From Epiperipatus broadwayi (Eukaryota > Onychophora > Udeonychophora > Euonychophora > Peripatidae): a stretch of DNA of 64,000 nt. Location: the NCBI GenBank assembly GCA_028023455.1, contig JAQFVV010012496.1:2976001-3040000 (forward strand), read 5' to 3'. This document shows, one piece after another, positions 56,690 through 64,000 of the stretch. The position numbers and the translations under genes are program-made. The notes under the pieces are model-generated. The model had not been told where the DNA came from. It was given only the letters and a program-made list of their open reading frames with translations, and searched no databases. Within the stretch, counting starts at the first letter, position 1; every line of letters begins with the position of its first letter.

Positions 56690-57545
56690 ATTATTATTTA
56701 ATTGATTTTGGGGAATAAAAATATTTTTTTTTGGCAGGCACAAAGACATTCATATAATTTAGTTACTAATTCTTTTTCTTTTTGAAATTTTATATTTGGA
56801 TCATTCAAATGGGAAGTTATATCAAAGAGAAATGGCAATTCCCACAACCATTCTTTATTAAGTCCATTCTGGTATAGGTTTTCCTTTTATTTTCTATAAA
56901 GAACTTCACCTTATTTTTTAATTTAAAAAAAAAGCCCTTTAAATGTAGTTTCTTTTGAAAGACATCAAGCTTCGCAATATGTGAAATATCCATAATTGGT
57001 TTCAAAATCTCAATGGCAAGTGCTGATTTGAATTTAATTTCATCTATGTACCTACTTACAACAATCATTTACATTCCCCATGTTAATAATTTTAAAACAC
57101 CAATTTTATTGGTGAATTATGTAATGGAAAATAATTTTTTCCTAGAATTCACTTTCATCCATACGTTCTAATGCTCTTGTTCTTTCTAACAATTGATTTA
57201 ACTTCATCAATGGATATGCCAGACAAATTATGGTACCTGAGATTGCACTTTAACATTATCTCATTCAACTTGTCATTGCTTATCATTATTGTCAGGTAAT
57301 TTTTTTTGCATAGATGACTATTCCACATTTACTGACAATTCTTCAATTTGCCATGTGTTCTTCACGACATATTTATGTTCCAAATTTCTTTTTATGTTCA
57401 GAATAGATTAATTCTACAGCAGCTAGCATGAAGACTTTTATAAACTCCCATTCAGAAAATAATTTTAAATTTTCTGCTGTTGTTTTCGAAATAATGTGAC
57501 TTACTTTCACAGAATTTTTTGACTCACTTGTACTTTTTGTAAAAC
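56690..57545 (-). pseudogene. hAT transposase relic (GTF2IRD2/ZBED-like type)
   Basis: On the minus strand the order fits the long hAT proteins related to GTF2IRD2 and ZBED5. VSHIISKTTAENLKLFSEWE then FIKVFMLAAVELIY near 57390-57510 is the N-terminal SYxxSxxIAKxxKPFxxGEFIK-like block. NLSGISIDEVKS lies near 57195-57240. QEWLWELPFLFDITSHLNDP then NIKFQKEKELVTKLYECLCA near 56720-56880 matches the WLxxLAFLxDITxHLNxLNxxLQG motif. Frames shift between blocks and the catalytic core is incomplete. Confidence 0.75.
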
Positions 57546-58035
57546 TCATCTGCGGCTTAATTAAGTTACAAGTTCACTATTTTAATATTTTTCTTTCTTT
57601 CCCAACAATTTTATTGTAATCAGAATGTTTCCTTATTAACTTTATAAAATACTTTTGAGGCATATCAATTTTGCTATTTGTTTCTATAAAAAAATATGCA
57701 CTGATTCATTTCTCTTGAAATGCATGACTTTCTGTATTAATTTTTCATATCCTACTCAATGTACCCACATTCTATTAAAAAAAACTAAATGCAAAATAAT
57801 AATAATAAACAAAATAAAAAATTTAAGTTTTTTTTTTTTTTGTTAATAAACAATGTTCGTTTGCAAAAAGCACTACAAAAACAAGAAAAAAAAGCCCATC
57901 ATTCTTTGCAGATTAAATCAAAAGTCTGTTAAACTACCCAATATAATTTCTTCCTTCTTTTTTTATCCTCAAAACATTTATTATTAACATAAATAATTAT
58001 AATTAATAATCTCTTTATTTTTCTATTTTTACATT
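57546..58035. other. Unassigned AT-rich DNA
   Basis: No supported feature. Confidence 0.45.
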
Positions 58036-58090
58036 TCCTTACAGTTTCAACTGTCCAGCAATCTTCTTCAGAGCTACAAAATATTTTACT
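58036..58090 (-). ncRNA. Family H hammerhead-like fragment
   Basis: The minus strand has GCT, CTGAAGA, A, then helix II GATTG-CTGGA-CAGTT (two G-U pairs), GAAAC and TGTAAG. It keeps both core halves and sits alone, without the inverted partner, just before the family A element. Confidence 0.65.
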
Positions 58091-58108
58091 ATAATTATAT
58101 CTAAATAT

Positions 58109-58882
58109 TAAATCACTAAATATCACATGATCACTATTCTTTATGCTTACACAAGCTGTTTATACATAAACAAAACTAGCACCTTTCAGCACAAGCCAGA
58201 GTAATCAATGGATGCCAGAAGATGTGTGCATAAAAATTCCAACTAGTGCTTATTCATCCAATATCCCCAGACTAGTTTCTAGCTTGTAGCTTTAATCAAT
58301 GAGGAGTCTTGGATCTGAGAGCATTGCACCTAGATCTTAGGATCTAATGCAACTCTCCAGCAGCCACCTTTTATCTTTTTCATTAACTATAAAGCATTGA
58401 GTCCAAAATGAAAATACAATAATTTCAATTCAAGCTCATTCACTTGTATAGTCATATAGATATGAACTCAGTTCAGCATTCAAACATTTTCCAATAGGAT
58501 TATCCAATAGGAGCATACAATAGGATTACGATGACTGTGGTTATCAAAGAATCAAAGACACCAAAATGTATGGATGCTGAAATGAATACAGATCTATAAA
58601 CCTATAAAAGTAAATAAGCTTGAATTAAAAATATTAGTGTTTTCATTTTGAACTCAAAGCTTAAAAAAGGTAAAAGTGGGTTGTATTAGATCCTAAGATC
58701 TAGGTGCAGTGCTCTCAGATCCAAGGCAGCTCACTGATAAAAGCCACAAGTTAAAAATTTACTCTGGGGATATTGAACGAGTAGATACTAGATAGGGATT
58801 TTATGCACAAACATTCCTGCATCCATTGATTACTCTGGCTTGCACTGAGTGATGCTACTTTATGGAGAGTTTTGGATCTGTA
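58109..58882. mobile_element. Family A foldback element, 774 bp
   Basis: TATATCTAAATAT at 58096-58108 and 58883-58895 is a likely but AT-rich target duplication. The left half is a minus unit and the right half a plus unit; they meet near 58490-58540 at a repeated CCAATAGGA/ACAATAGGA stretch. The minus hammerhead (58256-58314) has core TTGATTA but perfect helix I, helix III and GAAA. The plus one (about 58706-58765) has CTGATAA and AAAA. Both look inactive. Confidence 0.8.
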
Positions 58883-58895
58883 TATATCTAAATAT

Positions 58896-59055
58896 ACATG
58901 ATTCATATTTTAATTACACTTGTACAAATATTCATATATCTTATAATTATTCATCTTAAAATTATATTTAGTTTTATTTATTATATATATATATTTAAAC
59001 CACATATATTTCAATTATTAATTAAATTATTCAATTAGACACAAATCTGCTTAAT
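58896..59055. other. Short AT-rich spacer
   Basis: Unassigned; lies between two family A insertions. Confidence 0.4.
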
Positions 59056-59069
59056 TAAATTGTGCATTA
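59056..59069. repeat. Target-site duplication, left copy
   Basis: TAAATTGTGCATTA, exactly repeated at 59289-59302. Confidence 0.9.
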
Positions 59070-59288
59070 AAACAGGCAAAACTCTCCATACAGTAGCACA
59101 ACTCAGTGCAAGCCAGAGTAATCAATGGATACCAGAATGCTTGTGGATGAAATCCCTATCTAGTTAGTGCCTACTCATCCAATATCCCCAGACTAGTCTT
59201 TAGCTTGTGACTTTCATCCGTGAGGAGCGACTGATCTCAAAGTACTGCACCTAGATCTTAGCAAGCATAAGAAATGGCGATCATATGA
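59070..59288 (-). mobile_element. Family A short element, 219 bp
   Basis: Minus orientation, with an internal deletion that joins the inverted end module (GCAAGCATAAGAAATGGCGATC on the plus strand) directly to the CCTAGATCTTAG block. The ribozyme at about 59174-59236 has core CGGATGA, and GAAA is AAGA; helix I and helix III remain. Exact 14-bp target duplications flank it. Confidence 0.88.
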
Positions 59289-59302
59289 TAAATTGTGCAT
59301 TA
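59289..59302. repeat. Target-site duplication, right copy
   Basis: Exact partner of 59056-59069. Confidence 0.9.
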
Positions 59303-59374
59303 CTTAATTTTTTTTTTTTAAATATTTTAAATCATTATCTTCTCTTTTCTGGAAGCTTTAACAATTGACAAATT

Positions 59375-59470
59375 TTTAAACTTGATGTGATGTGATGTAT
59401 TTGGCTTCTCCTTAAACGAAGTCAAGAATATCTCAGCAATTATGCCCAGATACTGTTAGCCACTTAAACA
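59375..59470. repeat. Family G interspersed repeat, inverse of 26867-26975
   Basis: GATGTGATGTGATGTATTTGG through CAGATACTGTTAGCCACTT is the reverse complement of the copy inside the pogo/Tigger-like element. Confidence 0.75.
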
Positions 59471-59629
59471 TATCTACTATAACAACTCCCTCTATGTTTA
59501 TTCTTTGTAATTATTAGTTTCTTTTCTATATTTAATTTTTAAATTTATATTATTATTATTATTATAAACTAATAAAATATGGTATAATTCTATCTTGTTC
59601 GAGCAGCATATTTTTTTCCACACCACCCT

Positions 59630-60230
59630 TATGTCACTTTACTGTAGGTTTTAGTAAGTAATAAATATCACATGGCAGTGCTTAACAAATCCCTGTCCTG
59701 CGCTCTTCTATCCAACACCTCCATACTTATGTCAAGCTTATTGCTTTTTCCAGTGAGGAGTTTTGAATTTTGAAATAGTGCTCCTAGATCATTAGGATCT
59801 AATGTACATTCCTTCAGGCAGACATCTTGTATCTCTCTGTTCTACTATCAACAATCAGTCCAAACTGAAAAATGTAAACATTTCAATCTAAGTCAACTTG
59901 CTTGTAATAGTCATATAAATATGAAACTAATTCAGTTTCCATATATTATGCTCTCCTTAGCTTTTTAATAACTATATGTGCATTTAACTTGTGAGAAGGA
60001 TTTGGTATAAACCAATAAAATGTCACATGATTTTATCACATGCCTCTATAGCTTATGTATTGCATTTTAGCACCATACATTTTTTTTTCTCACTACCTCT
60101 ATGCCACTTAATATAAACTTTGGTAAGTAATAAATGTCAGATGATAGCAATTAATAAATCAGTATGGTGTTGCTGTCCTTTCCAATATCTCCACATTAGT
60201 TTCAAGCTTATTATTATACTATTAAATGTT
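59630..60230 (-). repeat. Family D: diverged tandem relatives of family A
   Basis: TTTAGTAAGTAATAAATATC near 59650 recurs as TTGGTAAGTAATAAATGTC near 60120, roughly 470 bp apart. The unit keeps family A landmarks on the minus strand: a CTAGATCATTAGGATCTAATG block, a CCAGTGAGGAGTTTTGAA segment (helix I 5' strand and core, decayed) and TCCAACACCTCCATACTTATG. CUGANGA is now CTGGAAA, so it is not functional. Confidence 0.6.
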
Positions 60231-60423
60231 TTAAATCTTCATCATTATTTAAACTTGTGTTTTTTTTAATTATTATAAATTCTCATTAATTTGCCTACAT
60301 CTTTTATCATTAGTGTAATAAATCCTTTTATACAATCTTTTTCAAATTTATGTCCTGTTTTTACTGAATGCAGATAGATAAGTGATCTTTTATCCATTTA
60401 TGTTATTTTAATTTGCCTATGTA

Positions 60424-60439
60424 ATTACTTGTAACATTA
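60424..60439. repeat. Target-site duplication, left copy
   Basis: ATTACTTGTAACATTA, exactly repeated at 60808-60823. Confidence 0.9.
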
Positions 60440-60807
60440 AAATAAAATAATGAGCATGATAATAGCTCTAACCAAACTTTATCGATAAATACTGCAAGAG
60501 AAAGCATTTAAAATCTCTAGAAACATCCCCAAACTGGTTTCAAGCTATTGGCTATCTTCAGTGAGGTGTTAGGGTATTTCAGACACTAGATCCAAAATAC
60601 TAACCCAAAACCAATACTTATCTAATACTGAGCCAATAGCTTGAAACTGTTTTGGGGATGTTTCTAGATAGAGATTTTAAATGCTTTCTCTTGCAGCAAA
60701 TTATTGATAATACTTGGTAAAAGCTATTAGCATGCTCATTATTTTATTTTATAAAATACAAGTTTATTAAATTAAGTCAGATGATGTATGACTTGATTTA
60801 AGTTACT
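60440..60807. mobile_element. Family C foldback element, 368 bp
   Basis: The inverted ends (ATAATGAGCATG on the left, CATGCTCATTAT on the right) and inverted bodies (AAAGCATTTAAAATCTCTAG and CTAGATAGAGATTTTAAATG) surround a minus hammerhead and a truncated plus one. Exact 16-bp target duplications show insertion as a unit. The size of the duplications and the layout match family A, which argues for a shared integration mechanism. Confidence 0.87.
60518..60575 (-). ncRNA. Intact-looking hammerhead ribozyme, family C
   Basis: The minus strand has helix I AACA/TGTT and CCTCA/TGGGG with one bulged A, and core CTGAAGA at 60555-60561. Helix II is AGC-CAATA-GCT with U-U at its base, and GAAA is at 60538-60541. 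Helix III has two pairs (A-U, C-G) closed by CA, and U at the cleavage position. All core bases are present. Helix I matches family A, although helices II and III differ. Confidence 0.78.
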
Positions 60808-60823
60808 ATTACTTGTAACATTA

Positions 60824-61475
60824 TTAATCTGAAATTTTTTATATTTAATCACATATACCTCATTTATATAATTTCGATATTTTTATTGTAATTTATATAT
60901 ATATTTATTATCTAATATGTTAAGAATGTTCTTACATTTTTATTTACTATTTTAAAATTTATTATATTTTAAAATTTTCTTATCAATATTTTTGTTTACA
61001 TCTTTCAGTATGTTGTTATTGTAAGTAAAATGAATAATTCAATTAATTAATACAAGATCAAAATAATATAAATGTAATAAAAGATCATGAATTTACATAC
61101 ATTCAACAGAAACTGGATATAAATTTGAATAAGTTGACCTAAAAATGATTTATAAAAAATAATAAGCTGCCATTCATAAATGAATACAGCAATTCCAACT
61201 AAAAAAAAAAAAGATATGAGAGAAAAAAACTACAATAAAAATGAGTTTTGTGGAGACTATACAAACCAATCTGTGAACAATGAATATGTCCACATATAAA
61301 ACATACTGTCCATTTTCCTGTTTGTTTGATATTTTATGTTAACTTAATTTCTGCAATTGAAATACTTCAACACCACAAGTCTAAGATCAGATCTTTAATG
61401 TATTTTATTCCTTGCCATATCTTCATAATGAATACGATTGACATTACACATCTTAAGAATATTTTCTTAAGATAA
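60824..61475. other. Unassigned AT-rich DNA
   Basis: No supported gene. Confidence 0.45.
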
Positions 61476-61479
61476 TTCT

Positions 61480-62760
61480 TAAAATGGAGATGGATTAAAA
61501 ACCATGCTCAAGTTCCACATAAAACACCCTTTTAGAAAGTCTTTGCATTGTTCATTCATTTTGTATGTTTTATTCAAAGAATATATGATTTTACAATAAT
61601 GGATCGGTAATATCATATCCAGAAAGTTGAAGAATATTATTATTAGTTTTTATGATTTTGCCACTGTATTTTTCAAATTTCACAAAACATTCATAAATGA
61701 AACTTTTTTAATGCATTGCACCAATTGGATGCCCAAATTTCCAATTCTATACAATAAGTTAGGCAAAGTAACAGTTGTATACACAGTTAATGTTATTGCA
61801 TTAATTATCTCTTTGTGGTGAAATGTTCTATCTTTAAACATGTTAAAAAGTAGCAGTAACATATTACAAGTCTGTGCTGTACCTTGACATTTAAGCCCAT
61901 GTTTCTACTTGCAAAACTACCAAGATGTTTAAACTTGTTTACATTCTCAAATTGCTAAACAACCAATGTTAAAGTTGCTAATAATCTTTCAATCTTCATT
62001 GGCTGATAAAGAACTTTAATTTTTTGAACATTAATTAATAAACCAAAATCTTTCATATGTTGAATTCAAAGCATTAAGAATATTCTATAAAGCAGCATTT
62101 GATCTGGAAACATAAGCATATTATAAATTCAGAATCCAAAAAGTTCTTGTTTTTGCTTTTCAATGATTCAAATTAAAAATTCCACCACCAAATCTCTAAT
62201 ACATATTGATCACTAGTTGATTGTGCCACCTACAAACAATTCCAAAGACCATTGTCATAAAAATTGAAAACAATGTTGGAGCAAATTCACATCCTCATAT
62301 AATATCAGTTTTTATTTTGAATGCCTCCAATTTTTTACTCGTAGTAATAACACTTCCCCCTCATTCTATCATATAGAATCTATATAATATGAATAAATTT
62401 TGGTAGATAATCAACTAATTTCAAACAATGCTATACAGATCTCTCCTATTAACTGAATCAAATCCCTTAACCAAATCACTAAAAGCAAAGAATAAATCAC
62501 AATCTTTTGTTCTTGATAACTTTCATGCATTTTGCCTGGTAATAAAAAAATCATGCCTATACTTCTTGTTTCTCTGAAACTACATTAAATCTCTAGTAAC
62601 CATTCATTTATAACTAGAAGTAACCTATTCAATAAAATTTTTGAAAGTTCTTTTGCTGTAGTAGAAAATAATATTTGATGATAATTTCTGTGATCTTGTC
62701 CATTCCCTTTATTTTAAAATTATTTATTATCAATTTTCTTTAAGATCAATTAACATTTTA
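61480..62760 (-). pseudogene. LINE reverse transcriptase to C-terminus relic
   Basis: Minus-strand blocks run in order: FAFSDLVKGFDSVNRRDLYS near 62435-62495, AFKIKT then CEFAPTLFSIFMTMVF near 62240-62330, NILNALNSTYERFWFINQCS near 62030-62090, NVNKFKHLGSFASRNMGLN near 61880-61940, and LSKRVFYVELEHGF near 61505-61545. These are the same landmarks as in 46440-48560, so it is a third copy of that family. There are many frameshifts. Confidence 0.7.
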
Positions 62761-64000
62761 GATATGAAGGGAAATAGGATCTATTCCCAAGTTACAGTAT
62801 ATTTTTATTTCCAATAGTCACATCATTATGGACAATTTTTAAACTTGAAAATTGACCATTTGAAATGAAACTTGGATGTACTACATTCTCTAAAACATCT
62901 TACAGTTAGATGCTCTGCTGGGACTGGCATCTTTCTATCTAATCACATATCCTTCCATTCTTTTATTTTAAAATAACATATGGATCAAACTTTATTATTT
63001 GTTTTAATTTTAGAGTTAAACATAGGATTTCTTTATTTTTGCATTCTATTATTTATATTTAAATATTTAAGTTTATCAACAAGAAAAATGATAGTTCAAG
63101 ATTTATATCATTTTTCACTAATTCCATTTTTAAAACTCCAACCCTATTCTCACCACTATCTAACATTATATTTATCTCCATAGGTCTATTAGAAATGAAG
63201 ATTCTAGAATCTGTCCTGAAGGACAAGCTTGAGATCTTCATTATCCCTTTATTATCACAATATTAATTTGTAAATAAGAATCATTCTATAAAGATTAGAT
63301 TGCCAATTTAGGTTTGTAGTGGACTCAATCTAGAAGCTGGATAAATGTGCATAAATGACTAGCTTAATATCCAGGCTGCTTTTGATTTATGCCCAAGGTG
63401 GAACCCCTATTGAATTTATCTCAAACTATCATTCCATTTGCCTACTATATTCATTAACCAATTTGTTACTAAATGGGAATATACATGTGAACTTAATGGA
63501 AAATGACATCAGATAAAATAAATCAATTCCATACAGGTTTCTTCCAAGTTCATTACTTTCTATCTTTAAAATCAACCTTCTACGCCAATCAATTACAAAG
63601 AAGCCTCCTGGGATATCAGTGCAAGAACAACTATAAACAATTCCATACCTTTCTACCCTTATTATAACATCCACTTCTAAAGATTATTTTTGATCAGTTT
63701 TTTAAAATTCATTTAGTTCAATAAAATCAATGATATGGTTCATTAATATTAGCAGAATGGTTATTTCCAACTTTACTAGTACTTTTCGTTCTTTCTTATG
63801 GTTTTCATTTTATCTTTTCCCTCAGACATATGTCTCTAGCATTTTAACAGGCACTTCTAAAGGATATTGAACCATTAACTATTCTATATCATGCATATCT
63901 GCCCATATATATATAATCTTTTTTAAAATGCTTATTACTATGTTATATACATTGTTTATTTCTCTATAAAATTTGTGCAGAGATTGTATTCTCTCTGCTT
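62761..64000. other. Unassigned DNA, slightly GC-richer near 62880-63700
   Basis: The longest frame is 81 codons on the minus strand at 63429-63674 (contains GGFFVIDWRRRLILKIES). I recognise no family. It could be the upstream part of another LINE, since it lies upstream of the minus-strand copy ending at about 62760, but no diagnostic motif confirms this. Confidence 0.35.

Overview
The window reads as AT-rich, intron- or intergene-like nuclear DNA from an animal, most likely an invertebrate. No frame exceeds about 200 codons, there is no bacterial-style gene packing, microsatellites and long A/T and C/G homopolymers abound, and nearly every recognisable coding trace is a decayed metazoan transposon: non-LTR retrotransposons, Penelope-like elements (PLEs), hAT, Tc1/mariner, a pogo/Tigger-like element and Merlin. 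The phylum cannot be fixed from the sequence.

The most striking content is a set of repeat families whose units contain type I hammerhead ribozyme (HHR) motifs. I separate them as A, B, C and H, plus degenerate D. Each core has CUGANGA, a helix II hairpin and GAAA; helix III is a loopless palindrome in A (ACTAGT), B (ATACGTAT) and H (ACGT). Three family A copies (13081-13140 minus, 13513-13572 plus, 30760-30819 minus) and one family C copy (near 60520-60572 minus) keep all core positions. Several insertions are bounded by 10-16 bp target-site duplications, and most are foldbacks joining inverted units. Family B also carries tRNA-like A and B boxes. PLE coding relics with a GIY-YIG endonuclease occur at 39610-40257 (minus, best preserved) and 55900-56440 (plus). 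Each is followed by a hammerhead-like sequence, so PLE machinery is the natural candidate for mobilising these families.

Layout. 1-5 kb: LINE tail, family E repeats, a 96-bp minisatellite. 5-10 kb: family B tandem, minus-strand LINE, hAT C-terminus. 9.9-10.1 kb: near-perfect 75-bp-arm hairpin. 12.3-16.5 kb: family H fragment, family A composite inserted beside a Jockey/CR1-like LINE, family B foldback. 20-29 kb: family B, LINE relic, GC-richer unclassified block, family A foldback, pogo/Tigger-like element, family C tandem. 29.5-40.7 kb: Merlin relic, family A, family H, PLE ORF, MITE. 42.6-48.6 kb: family B and several LINE fragments. 49.25-49.33 kb: a possible first coding exon of a host gene on the minus strand. 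50.9-57.5 kb: mariner, family A mini-element, PLE foldback, PLE relic, hAT. 58-62.8 kb: families H, A, D and C and a LINE relic. No intact host gene is visible.
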